64,000 nt of DNA. It comes from Ancylobacter sp. Lp-2 (GTDB lineage Bacteria > Pseudomonadota > Alphaproteobacteria > Rhizobiales > Xanthobacteraceae). The stretch's first letter is position 1; each line of letters starts with the position of its first letter. Both the position numbers and the translations under genes were made by a program. The stretch spans positions 20,486-84,485 of the forward strand of contig NZ_JAJALI010000016.1 of assembly GCF_020523795.1 (NCBI RefSeq), given 5' to 3'. The notes beneath the pieces are model-generated. The model ran no database searches, was not told the origin of the DNA, and saw only the letters and a list, made by a program, of their open reading frames with translations. This document shows, in pieces, positions 37,237-45,600 of the stretch.

Positions 37237-38574
37237 TCACAAACGAGAAACGTAGTCGATCAGGCGGCGGCGGTCGCGGCCGGAAAGCGCGTCGAAACGG
37301 GCGCGGGCGCCCGCCGCCTCGCCGCCATGCCAGCTCACGGCGGCGGCGACGTCGGCGGCCCGGCCGTCATGCAGCAGGCCAGCGCGCTTTTCCAGCGCCC
37401 GCGACAGGCCGGCAAGCGGCGCGGTGCGCCATTCGGCGGCGCTGGCCCCCGGCACGCCCGCCGGGTCGGCGAGGCCCTCGCCCATGTCGTGCAGCAGCAC
37501 GTCGGTGAACAGCGCCACGGTGCCGCCGCCCGCCGTCGGCAAAGCGGGACGGTGGCAGGCGGCACAGCCGGTGGCGGCGAACAGCCCGGCGCCGCGCGCA
37601 TCCGCCGCGTCGCTTGTCGGCTCCGGCACCTTCAACCCGCGCAGATAGGCGACGATGCGTTCGACGATGGCGGCGGAAATCTCCGGTTCGCCCTCGGCGT
37701 CGGGACCGTGCGGCGCATTGCGGCATTGGGTCTGCGCCTCCGTGCAGTCGCCCCACGGCTCCATCCGCAGCGGCGTCGACAGGCCGAGGTCGAGCGCGAA
37801 CGCCTCCGCCGTCTGGCCCGCCAGCGTCGGATGGCTGGCCTTCCAGCCGAAGCGGCCGATGCGCGAGCCTCCTTCCGGCACCTCGAAGCGCCGGGCCCGG
37901 CCGCGCACGCCGTCGCCGTCGCGGTCGTCGGGATCCTCCAGCGCCAGGATCGTCGCGTCGGGCACCAGTTCGAGCCGGCCGCGCCCACGTAGTTCCGGCG
38001 CCGCCCGCAGCGAGATATGCGTCGCCGCATCGAGCGGCCCGTAGCCGAGCGCCTGCGGCTGCGGCATCGGCCGACCGTTCTCGGTCGTCACCCGGAACGT
38101 GCCCTCCGCCGGCACGCCGGGCAGGGTCATGGTCTCCAGCCGGTGGCCATAGACCGGGTCGCCGGCGCCGTCCGTCCGGAACAGCGACAGCACCAGCCCG
38201 AGTTCCTCCGGCACACCCTGCGCGTCGAGCCGGGTCGCGCCCGGCCCGGCGCCGGGATGGCAGGCCGAGCAGGAGCGGGCGTCGAACAGCGGACCGAGCC
38301 CGTCATTGGCGCGGGTGGAGCTCGGCGCCGGCACCCAGGGCCGCTCGAAAAGCGCCTTGCCGATGGCGCGGTCGAGCCCAGCGTCATCGGCCATCGCAGG
38401 CGCGGAGAGAAGAGCGAAGAGAGCAACGAGGAAAGCCGCACCTCTCCCCGAGGGGGAGAGGTCGGCTCGGCGGGCCGGATGAGGGGGACGCACGGCTGGG
38501 ACGTGCTCAACACCGCGCGCGCCCTCACCCCAATGGGTAGAGGGAGCCCGTCGCCCTGGAGGGATCCTACCCAT
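37237..38574 (-). CDS. di-haem oxidoreductase (DUF1111, thiol-oxidoreductase-like c-type cytochrome)
   Basis: A 445-residue periplasmic c-type cytochrome with two CxxCH motifs (CSACHPG and CAACHRP) and the DUF1111 sequence, including LGLVLSLFRTDGAGDPVYG and SRIGRFGWKA. Haem would be attached in the periplasm. The start at 38574 follows the multicopper oxidase stop by one base (TGA G ATG), so translational coupling is likely. It implies a long N-terminal leader, whose middle (DLSPSGRGA) is encoded by a palindromic repeat and whose end (FLVALFALLSAPAMA) is signal-peptide-like. A GTG at 38493 is an alternative start. In the operon it probably accepts or passes electrons. Confidence 0.85.
   Translation of the reverse strand: MGRIPPGRRAPSTHWGEGARGVEHVPAVRPPHPARRADLSPSGRGAAFLVALFALLSAPAMADDAGLDRAIGKALFERPWVPAPSSTRANDGLGPLFDARSCSACHPGAGPGATRLDAQGVPEELGLVLSLFRTDGAGDPVYGHRLETMTLPGVPAEGTFRVTTENGRPMPQPQALGYGPLDAATHISLRAAPELRGRGRLELVPDATILALEDPDDRDGDGVRGRARRFEVPEGGSRIGRFGWKASHPTLAGQTAEAFALDLGLSTPLRMEPWGDCTEAQTQCRNAPHGPDAEGEPEISAAIVERIVAYLRGLKVPEPTSDAADARGAGLFAATGCAACHRPALPTAGGGTVALFTDVLLHDMGEGLADPAGVPGASAAEWRTAPLAGLSRALEKRAGLLHDGRAADVAAAVSWHGGEAAGARARFDALSGRDRRRLIDYVSRL
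38440..38462. repeat. REP-like palindrome within the start of the di-haem gene
   Basis: ACCTCTCCCC-GAG-GGGGAGAGGT is a perfect 10-bp palindrome, flanked by GGCTCGGCGGGCCGG and CTCATCC-like sequence. This style is typical of dispersed intergenic repeats in alphaproteobacteria. Only one copy is in this window. Confidence 0.6.
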
Positions 38575-38575
38575 C

Positions 38576-40033
38576 TCAGATCACGCGGAACCAGCCCATC
38601 ATGCCGGTCTCCATGTGTTCGAGGATGTGGCAGTGGAACACCCAGTCGCCCGGCGCAGCGACGAAGGCGATCTCCACCGCCTCGCCCGGCTGGGTCAGCA
38701 CGGTGTCGGCGAAGTGCTTCGGCAGCCGTCCCTTGCTGGAAGAGAGCACCGCGAAGGCATGGCCGTGCAGGTGCACCGGATGCGGGTAGCGCGTCTCGTT
38801 CTTGATCTCGATGCGGTAGCTCTTGCCGGCCTCCATCCGCGCCAGCGGCGGCGGCAAATGGCGCTGCTCGCCGGTCGGCCAGGATTGCTGGGCGATCGCC
38901 CAGTAGGTGGCCCCGCCGACGCACAGGCTGTCGATCAGCGCCTTGGCGAGCGGATCGTCGGGCGACAGGCCGGTGTCCCTCACCGCCGCATCGGTCGCCT
39001 GCTGCAAGGTGAAGGAGTGGAATTCCACCGTCTTGAGGTCCGGCAAGGGCAGCTTCGGCGGCGGCAGCGCCAGCGGTCCCCGGCGGCGCGGGCCGCGCGC
39101 CCGTCCCTCGGCCGAGATCGTCGCGAAGGTGAAGACGTCGGAGGCGCGATAGTCGCTCACCGTCACCGGCGCGCCGTCGCGCGGCATGCGCACCTGCACG
39201 TCGATGCGCTGGGCCGGGCCCATGCGCCAGATGCCGTCCGGCAACTTGTCCATCGGCAGCGGCGGCAAAGCATGGCCGTCGACCGCGATCAGCCAGGCCT
39301 CGGCGCCCTCGACGCCGATATCCATGATGCGGGTGGAATCGAGGTTGAGGATGCGCAGCCGCACATCGCCGCCCGCCGGTGCGGAAAGATCGAGATGCGC
39401 GCGGCCGTTCACCGTGCGGGTGGCGCCGAAGGTGCCGGCCTTGGCGGCGCCGTCCGGCTCGGACATCGGCAGGAAGCCGCCGGCGTCGTCGATGCGCCAG
39501 TCCTTCAGGCACAGCACGTGCTCGACATCAAAGGTCGGATCGCGAGGATCCTCGACGATCAGCACGCCGGCGAGGCCGCGCCCGGCCTGGCCGGTCTCGT
39601 CGCAATGCGGGTGGAAGAAGAAGGTGCCGGGATCGTCGAGCGGGATGCGGTAGGTGAAGCCGCCGCCGGGCTCGACCAGCGGCTGGGTCAGCGTCGGCAC
39701 GCCGTCGAATTCGTTGGGCATGCGGATGCCGTGGAAATGCACGGTCGAGCCTTCGGAAAGCCCGTTGGCGAACCGGGCCTCCAGCCTTGTGCCGCGCGGC
39801 ACCCGGATCTGCCGGAACAGCTCGCCGTCATAGGCATAGACGCGGCTCGGCGCCCCGGCGCCGGGCAGCTGCCAGGCCATCTCGCCGGCGGCCAGCGTCA
39901 GGCGCCGGGTCGGCTCGAAGGGCACCGGCACGCGGGCAAGGCCGGTACGGGCCGGCGCCAGCACGGCTCCGGCGCCGAAGGCCGCGCCCGCGGCCAGCAG
40001 GGCGCGGCGCGAAATGGCCGCGCCCCCTGTCAT
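38576..40033 (-). CDS. multicopper oxidase, Tat-exported
   Basis: A 485-residue three-domain multicopper oxidase. Tat signal SRRALLAAGAAFGAGAVLA at residues 8-26. The copper motifs are complete: HFHG (99-102), HPHC (141-144), HPVHLHGH (about 433-440) and HCHILEHMETGM at the C-terminus, giving one type 1 copper with Met as axial ligand and the trinuclear cluster. There is no obvious Met-rich insert as in CueO. Given its position between an imelysin and a di-haem protein, ferroxidase or copper oxidase activity is plausible. It follows the first imelysin by 10 bp. Confidence 0.93.
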   Translation of the reverse strand: MTGGAAISRRALLAAGAAFGAGAVLAPARTGLARVPVPFEPTRRLTLAAGEMAWQLPGAGAPSRVYAYDGELFRQIRVPRGTRLEARFANGLSEGSTVHFHGIRMPNEFDGVPTLTQPLVEPGGGFTYRIPLDDPGTFFFHPHCDETGQAGRGLAGVLIVEDPRDPTFDVEHVLCLKDWRIDDAGGFLPMSEPDGAAKAGTFGATRTVNGRAHLDLSAPAGGDVRLRILNLDSTRIMDIGVEGAEAWLIAVDGHALPPLPMDKLPDGIWRMGPAQRIDVQVRMPRDGAPVTVSDYRASDVFTFATISAEGRARGPRRRGPLALPPPKLPLPDLKTVEFHSFTLQQATDAAVRDTGLSPDDPLAKALIDSLCVGGATYWAIAQQSWPTGEQRHLPPPLARMEAGKSYRIEIKNETRYPHPVHLHGHAFAVLSSSKGRLPKHFADTVLTQPGEAVEIAFVAAPGDWVFHCHILEHMETGMMGWFRVI

Positions 40034-40043
40034 CGCGGGTGCC

Positions 40044-41333
40044 TCACTCGCCGACCTTGGACGGGTCGTCGAGGCTGTCGGAACCTTCCACCTTGATCTT
40101 CAGCTTCAGCGCCGCGACCACGCCCTCGATGGCGCGGGTCTGGGCGACGAGCGAATCGACGCCCTTCTGCACCAGCGCGTTGCCCTCGGTGTTGCCCTCG
40201 CCGATCATCTGGTCATAGGCCTGCTTGCCGCTGTCGGCCTCGTCCTTGATCGCCTTCAGCGCGGCGAGCGCGGCGTCGATCTTGCCCTCGGCCTCTTCGG
40301 CCGGCTTGGGCGCCAGCGCGGCGGCATAGGCGGCGACCGACGCCCCCTCGACGACGCTGCCGTCGACGCGGGTGTACTTGCCGCGATAGATCGAGGCGAT
40401 GCCGGTCTCGTCATAGAAATGCGAGTTGTGGGTGTTGTCGGAGAAGCAATCATGCTCCTCCTCCGGATCGTGCAGGATCAGGCCGAGCTTCATGCGCTCG
40501 CCGGCAAGCTCACCATAGGACAGCGAGCCGAGCCCGGTGAGGATGGTGCCGAGCGCCGCCTTGTCCTTCTGCTTCAGCACCACGGCGCGGGCCTTGCCCT
40601 TGGCGCCCCAGGCCTTGGTCATGTCCTCGAGGTCGCTCACCAGCAAGTCGGTGGCGGCCTTGAGATAGGCGGCGCGGCGGTCGCAATGGCCGTTGGTGCA
40701 GTTCTTCAGGTCGTAGTCGGTGGCGGGGCGAGCGCCGGCGCCCGGCCCGGTGCCGTTCAGGTCCTGGCCCCACAGCAGGAATTCGATTGCGTGGTAGCCG
40801 ATCGCGACGTTGGATTCGACGCCGCCCGCCTCCTGCAGGCTGTTCAGCAGCTTGGCGTTGATCTTGGTGGCGTCGATGGTCTTCTTGCCGACGCGGATCT
40901 TGGTGTTGGCGATCACGTTGGCGGTGTAGAGCGGGTTCTCGTCCGAGGAGGTGCCATAGCCCTTATCGACATAGTCGATCAGCCCCTCGTCGAGCGGCCA
41001 GGCGTTCACCCGGCCCTCCCAGTCGTCGACCAGCGCATTGCCGAACCGGAAGCCCTCGGTCTGCTGGTAGGGCACGCGGGCGGCCTTCCAGGCGGTGCGG
41101 GCCTTGTCGAGATTGGCCTGCGTCGGATCGGCGAGGAAGGCATCGACAGCCACCTGCAGCGCCTTGGCGGTGGTGAGCGCATCGGAATACATCGCCTCGG
41201 CGATGTTGGCATAGGTGACGACGATGTCGCGCACCTTCGGCGCCTCGGCGTGCGCCGGGCCGGCGGCGACAAGCGCGCCGAAAGCGACCGCCGCCATCAG
41301 GGGGGCGGCGAATTTCTTGAGACTGACTCGCAT
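40044..41333 (-). CDS. imelysin family protein, IrpA-like
   Basis: A 429-residue secreted imelysin of the larger IrpA type. Signal peptide KKFAAPLMAAVAFGALVAAGPAHA; the family motif GYHAIEFLLWGQD (GxHxxE, around residue 170 of the mature chain) is intact, as are NGHCDRRAAYLKAATDLL and EEEHDCFSDNTHNS. The ATG at 41333 follows AGGAGGAAAT; an upstream ATG adds 7 residues. IrpA in cyanobacteria is iron-repressed. First gene of the five-gene operon, with a TTTAGAA box 91 bp upstream of the start. Confidence 0.93.
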   Translation of the reverse strand: MRVSLKKFAAPLMAAVAFGALVAAGPAHAEAPKVRDIVVTYANIAEAMYSDALTTAKALQVAVDAFLADPTQANLDKARTAWKAARVPYQQTEGFRFGNALVDDWEGRVNAWPLDEGLIDYVDKGYGTSSDENPLYTANVIANTKIRVGKKTIDATKINAKLLNSLQEAGGVESNVAIGYHAIEFLLWGQDLNGTGPGAGARPATDYDLKNCTNGHCDRRAAYLKAATDLLVSDLEDMTKAWGAKGKARAVVLKQKDKAALGTILTGLGSLSYGELAGERMKLGLILHDPEEEHDCFSDNTHNSHFYDETGIASIYRGKYTRVDGSVVEGASVAAYAAALAPKPAEEAEGKIDAALAALKAIKDEADSGKQAYDQMIGEGNTEGNALVQKGVDSLVAQTRAIEGVVAALKLKIKVEGSDSLDDPSKVGE

Positions 41334-41423
41334 CGGATTTCCTCCCGCCGCCACGCGGCGTCCCTATCCATCGACGCGAGTCCTACGCCAGCCGGCCAAG
41401 CAATCGCAAGATGTCATATCTAC

Positions 41424-41440
41424 TTTAGAACGATTATACT
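41424..41440. promoter_or_regulatory. Irr-like iron control box upstream of the imelysin operon
   Basis: TTTAGAACGATTATACT resembles the iron control element of rhizobial Irr (TTTAGAA-N-ATTCTAAA-like), with a perfect left half and a weaker right half. The surrounding 175-bp gap (41334-41508) is locally AT-rich and holds the likely promoter. Confidence 0.5.
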
Positions 41441-41508
41441 CTATAGCTACCTTAGGTCACCGGTAAAGTTTCTTGTAGAAACATTGAATACTACACACGC
41501 TGAAATCA

Positions 41509-41790
41509 TCAGCCCTCGACGAAACCAGCCAGGGCTTCCGTCAGGTCGTCGTCCACCACCTCCGCAAGTGGCCGCAGGATCTTCGCCGCCTCGGTGCGGC
41601 GACCGGGGCGCATGATCAGGATGACGGTCTCGGCGCCGCCGCAAGCCGGATCGCCGCAGGCGATCTCGCTGATGGAAATGGTGGTGTCGTCATCGGCCGC
41701 GAGCATCTGCCGCGCCTTCGCCGCCAGTTCCCGCGCCGCATCCGGTGCCGCCTCGACCGAGCGCCCGCTTCGGAAAAACAGCCGCGCCAT
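41509..41790 (-). CDS. small protein with CGDPxC motif, function unknown
   Basis: A 93-residue protein with no signal peptide. The middle reads ISEIACGDPACGGAETVILIMRPGR: a Cys-x4-Cys pair in a beta-hairpin-like context, resembling small CxxPxC..ETVI proteins often found near metal or nitrate-related genes. Start at 41790, since GGAGGG lies before it; two earlier ATGs in frame add a tail of poor quality. It is oriented like the iron operon and lies upstream of it. Metal or iron-sulfur handling is inference. Confidence 0.7.
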   Translation of the reverse strand: MARLFFRSGRSVEAAPDAARELAAKARQMLAADDDTTISISEIACGDPACGGAETVILIMRPGRRTEAAKILRPLAEVVDDDLTEALAGFVEG

Positions 41791-41932
41791 GCATCCCTCC
41801 AGCCGCGCCATCTCCACCCTGCGGTGGTCGGCGCTTCGCCCAACAGGTAGGCCCACCATCGCCGGCCCGCAAGCGACGACGCGATTACTGGAATGGGTCA
41901 AAGTAATAAACTGGCCATCCAGTTTAGAACTA

Positions 41933-41949
41933 TAATAATCGTTGAAGAT
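41933..41949. promoter_or_regulatory. second Irr-like box upstream of the CGDPxC gene
   Basis: TTTAGAACTATAATAAT shares TTTAGAAC and the AT-rich right half with the box at 41424. It lies 143 bp upstream of the small gene's start. The rest of 41791-42129 shows no other gene I can support. Confidence 0.45.
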
Positions 41950-42129
41950 AAACGTTGCGCTACGCCAAATCGCCGAGTAATCAAGTCAGCAACTCCTCGA
42001 CGGCACCATGACCGCCCGGACGAGGACTTCGGATCGAACCGTTCACGAGGCCGTTTTCCCGGCTGGTCTCGTGAACCGCGCGGGACGGTGGCACGCGCTC
42101 CCTCAGCTGCCGTCCCGCGCCATTCCTTC

Positions 42130-43464
42130 TCAATCCGGCCGTTCGCCGCCGGATGTTTCCACACCCGATATGCCGCCCGGCACTATTTCGCCCGGCACAT
42201 CCGCTGCCGCCCAGCCACCGGTCCACGGATTCGGAGTAGGCAGCCCCAGATGGCCCGCCATGCCGGCCGCCGCCTGCCAGCCGGTGGCGAAGCAGGCCTG
42301 CAGCAGATAGCCGCCGGTCGGCGCCTCCCAGTCCAGCATCTCGCCGGCGGCGAACACGCCCGGCCGCGCCCGCAGCTCCAGTGCCTCGGTCAGCCCCTCC
42401 CGCGCGATTCCGCCAGCCGAGGAGATCGCCCGCTCGATGCCGGCGAGGGCGGCGACACGGACCGGCACCGCCTTGGCCAGCGCGGCGAGACCGGCGGGAT
42501 CGGCCGGCAATTGCGGCGCCGCCTCGCGCATCAGCCCCGCCGCCACCGCCGGCAGGCCGGCCTTGCGCAGCCGGTTGGACAGAGTCTCGCCCTTGCGGGC
42601 CGAGGCGAGGCGTTTGCCCAGCGCCTCGACGGCGAGGTCCGGCCGCAGATCGAGGGTCAGCACCGCCGCCCCGGCTGCCAGCTCCTCGCGCAACCGGTCG
42701 GTGAGCGCGTAGATGCCGCCGCCTTCCAGCCCCTGCGCGGTGATCACCGCCTCGCCACGCAACGCCCGCCCGCCGGCGGCAAGGCCGATGCGCTTCAGCG
42801 GTTCGCCGGCGAAGCGCTGGCGGAAGGTCTCGCTCCACGCCACCGCCACACCGGCATTGGCCGGCCGCAGCGGGCGCAGCTCCGCCCCGGCGGCGGCGAG
42901 AATCGGCGCCCAGCCGCCATCGGTGCCGAGCCGCGGCCAGCTGGCACCGCCCAGCGCCAGCAGCGTCGCCGCCACCGGCCTCTCCACCTCGCCCTCCGGC
43001 GTGGCGAAGCGCAGGCGGCCGGCCTCGTCCCAGCCCAGCCAGAGATGGCGCGGGGCGAACGTCACACCCAGCCCGTCGAGCCGCCGCAGCCAGGCCCGCA
43101 GCAGCGGCGAGGCCTTGAAGCTCCGGGGGAACACCCGGCCGCTGGAGCCGACGAAGGTCGGCTCGCACAGCCCCTCCACCCAGCCGCGCAGCCGGGCGGG
43201 CGGGAAGGCGTCGAGCATCGGCGCCAGCCAGTCCGCCGCCGCGCCGTAGCGGGTAAGGAAGCGCTCGCGCGGTTCGGAGTGGGTGATGTTGAGCCCGCCA
43301 CGCCCGGCCATCAGGAATTTGCGCGCCGGCGCGGCGAGGCGGTCATACACCGTCACCCGCGCCCCCGCCGTCGCCAGCGCCTCGGCGGCGATGAGGCCGG
43401 CCGGGCCGGCGCCGATGACCGCGACAGTGGGGCGGTCGGCGAAAGAGGAGTCGTTTCCGGTCAT
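42130..43464 (-). CDS. HI0933-like NAD(P)/FAD-dependent oxidoreductase (TIGR03862 type)
   Basis: A 444-residue flavoprotein of the BaiN/RdsA superfamily. N-terminal Rossmann motif TVAVIGAGPAGLIAAEALATAG, then LMAGRGGLNITHSEP, the family signature; the C-terminal FAVE-like flavin site reads PGVFAAGEMLDWEAPTGGYLLQACFATG. The start at 43464 puts the Rossmann fold at the usual distance from the N-terminus; upstream codons are AT-poor filler. Its substrate is unknown in this subgroup. Monocistronic, upstream of nothing obvious. Confidence 0.9.
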   Translation of the reverse strand: MTGNDSSFADRPTVAVIGAGPAGLIAAEALATAGARVTVYDRLAAPARKFLMAGRGGLNITHSEPRERFLTRYGAAADWLAPMLDAFPPARLRGWVEGLCEPTFVGSSGRVFPRSFKASPLLRAWLRRLDGLGVTFAPRHLWLGWDEAGRLRFATPEGEVERPVAATLLALGGASWPRLGTDGGWAPILAAAGAELRPLRPANAGVAVAWSETFRQRFAGEPLKRIGLAAGGRALRGEAVITAQGLEGGGIYALTDRLREELAAGAAVLTLDLRPDLAVEALGKRLASARKGETLSNRLRKAGLPAVAAGLMREAAPQLPADPAGLAALAKAVPVRVAALAGIERAISSAGGIAREGLTEALELRARPGVFAAGEMLDWEAPTGGYLLQACFATGWQAAAGMAGHLGLPTPNPWTGGWAAADVPGEIVPGGISGVETSGGERPD

Positions 43465-43639
43465 TGGCACCATCGGCTGAGAATCCGAGTCGGGAAGAGG
43501 CAGGCGGCATTCGTCGAGTCGGCGCAACGGCTTGCGCGCGGCGGTTCAGAAAGCGATTCCGCGCGGCCACCCGTCGCCGAGCGCGATGTCGCAGCCATTG
43601 GGGAACCGATTCCGCCCGCCCCGCCAGTGCGTTGCCGGC

Positions 43640-45460
43640 TCATGTCTTTTCCGGGTCGGCGACGTCGCAGATGCGCAGGCTGGGCTGTGCCCTCCCCTGC
43701 CAGCTGTCGAGGTCCAGCATGCCGGCGACGTGGCGCGTCTGCCCCCGGCTCCCCAGCAGCGCCTCGCCGAGCGGTGTCGCCGCCGCGCGGAAGGCGACGC
43801 CGGACAGCACCGAGCCATCGGCGGCGCGCAGCCGCACCCGCACCTGGTCGGCGCTGCCGGCCTCGGCATAGACGATGCGGTGGGCGGGAAAGGCGAAGAC
43901 CGGCTGCGGGTTGCCGGCACCGTAGGGCCCGGCGCGCTCGACCAGCTCGATCAGCTCCGGCGTCGCGGCCCCGGCGGAAAGCGCGCCGTCGACCACCGTC
44001 TCGTCGACATGGCGGGCGCGCTCGACCGATGGCGCCAGCTCCGCCTCCAGATAGGCGCGCAGCGCGCCGAGCTTGTCGCGCTCCACGGTCAGCCCGGCCG
44101 CCATGGCATGGCCGCCGCCCTTCACCAGGAGCCCGTGCTCGACCGCGCCACGCACCGCGCGCCCGACATCGACGCCGGGGATGGAGCGCGCCGAGCCCGC
44201 GCCATGCTCGCCGGTGAACGCCACCGCAAAGGCCGGGCGGCCGAACTTCTCCTTCAGCCGCGCCGCCACCAGACCGACCACGCCGGGGTGCCAGCCCTGC
44301 CCGCTCGCCAGGATCACCGGGCTGGTGCCCTCGAGCCCGAGCGCGGCCTCCGCCTCGGCCTCGGCCTGGGCGACAATGGCCTTCTCCACCTGCTGGCGCT
44401 CGGCGTTCAGCCGGTCGAGCTCGGCGGCGAGCGCCTGGGCCTCGATCGGGTCGTGGGTGAGCAGCAGCCGTGTGCCGAGCGCGGCGTCGCCGATGCGCCC
44501 GCCGGCATTGATGCGCGGCCCGAGCAGGAAGCCGAGATGCCAGGCCTTGGGTGGGCCGGAGAGCCGCGCCGCGTCCATCAGCGCCGTCAGCCCCGGCCGG
44601 TCGCGCCGGCGCAGCACCGCGAGACCCTTGGTAACGAAGGCGCGGTTGAGCCCGGTCAGCGGCACCACGTCGGCCACCGTGCCGAGCGCCACGAGGTCGA
44701 GCATGGCGAGGAGGTCCGGCGCCGGCCGCTCGGCCGTCCACCAGTTGCGCCGGCGCAATTCGCGCACCAGCCCGACGGCGGTGACGAACACCAGCCCGAC
44801 CGCACAGAGATGGCCGAGCCCGGACAGGTCGTCGATGCGGTTGGGGTTCACCAATGCCGCCACCGGCGGCAGCGCCTCGCCCGCCTGGTGATGGTCGATC
44901 ACCACCACGTCGAGGCCGATCGCGGCGGCGCGGGCGAAGGGCTCGAAGCTCATCGTGCCGCAATCGACGGTCGCCAGCAGGCTGGCGCCGGCGGCACGCA
45001 GCGCCTCGATGGCGGGGATGTTCGGCCCGTAGCCCTCGAAGATGCGGTCGGGGATGTGGAAGGCCGGGTCGAGCCCGCCGGCGCGCAGCACCTCGACCAG
45101 CAGCGCGGTGGCGGTGGCGCCGTCGACGTCGTAGTCGCCGAACACCGCCACCTTCTCGCCGCGCGTCACCGCATCGGCGAGCCGCGTCACCGCCGGCTCC
45201 ATGTCGGTCAGCGTGTCCGGGTCGGGCAGCAGGTCGCGCACGGTGGGATCGAGATAGGCCGGCACCTCGTCGAGGCCGACGCCGCGGCCGGCCAGCACGC
45301 GGGCCAGCAGTTCCGGCACGCCGTGGCGCTGGGCGACGGCGAGCGCGGCCGAGGCGCCGCGCATGTCCAGCCGGTCGCGCCAGAAGCGGCCGGTGGCCGA
45401 GCGGGCGACACCGAGAAAGGCACGGATGGGCGGCGGGGCGGTGGGAAGGTCGAGACTCAT
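43640..45460 (-). CDS. recJ: single-stranded-DNA-specific exonuclease RecJ
   Basis: A 606-residue 5'-3' single-strand exonuclease of the DHH family, used in RecF-type recombination and mismatch repair. The catalytic motifs are GDYDVDGATA (Asp109 and onward), the DHH motif VIDHHQ (189-191), and the C-terminal DHHA1 signature GGGHAMAAGLT. The start at 45460 (MSLDLPTAPPP) was chosen because it gives the normal N-terminus; an earlier ATG adds 18 residues. Divergent from the homocysteine methyltransferase gene over 140 bp. Confidence 0.95.
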   Translation of the reverse strand: MSLDLPTAPPPIRAFLGVARSATGRFWRDRLDMRGASAALAVAQRHGVPELLARVLAGRGVGLDEVPAYLDPTVRDLLPDPDTLTDMEPAVTRLADAVTRGEKVAVFGDYDVDGATATALLVEVLRAGGLDPAFHIPDRIFEGYGPNIPAIEALRAAGASLLATVDCGTMSFEPFARAAAIGLDVVVIDHHQAGEALPPVAALVNPNRIDDLSGLGHLCAVGLVFVTAVGLVRELRRRNWWTAERPAPDLLAMLDLVALGTVADVVPLTGLNRAFVTKGLAVLRRRDRPGLTALMDAARLSGPPKAWHLGFLLGPRINAGGRIGDAALGTRLLLTHDPIEAQALAAELDRLNAERQQVEKAIVAQAEAEAEAALGLEGTSPVILASGQGWHPGVVGLVAARLKEKFGRPAFAVAFTGEHGAGSARSIPGVDVGRAVRGAVEHGLLVKGGGHAMAAGLTVERDKLGALRAYLEAELAPSVERARHVDETVVDGALSAGAATPELIELVERAGPYGAGNPQPVFAFPAHRIVYAEAGSADQVRVRLRAADGSVLSGVAFRAAATPLGEALLGSRGQTRHVAGMLDLDSWQGRAQPSLRICDVADPEKT

Positions 45461-45600
45461 GGCCGCATAGAGCCCGAACCGGGCCTCCGCGTCGAGTGGC
45501 GCGCAGAACGGCACTCACGGCCGATGCGCTCCGCCCTTCTGGCAACCGCCGATTGCGGCTATGATCGGCCGTTCGCGACACCCAGGCGGGGGAAGCGCAG

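Noticed and set aside
41898..42164. Leftward ORF of 88 codons upstream of the CGDPxC gene
   Set aside because: No domain, odd composition, covers the promoter and the end of the flavoprotein gene.
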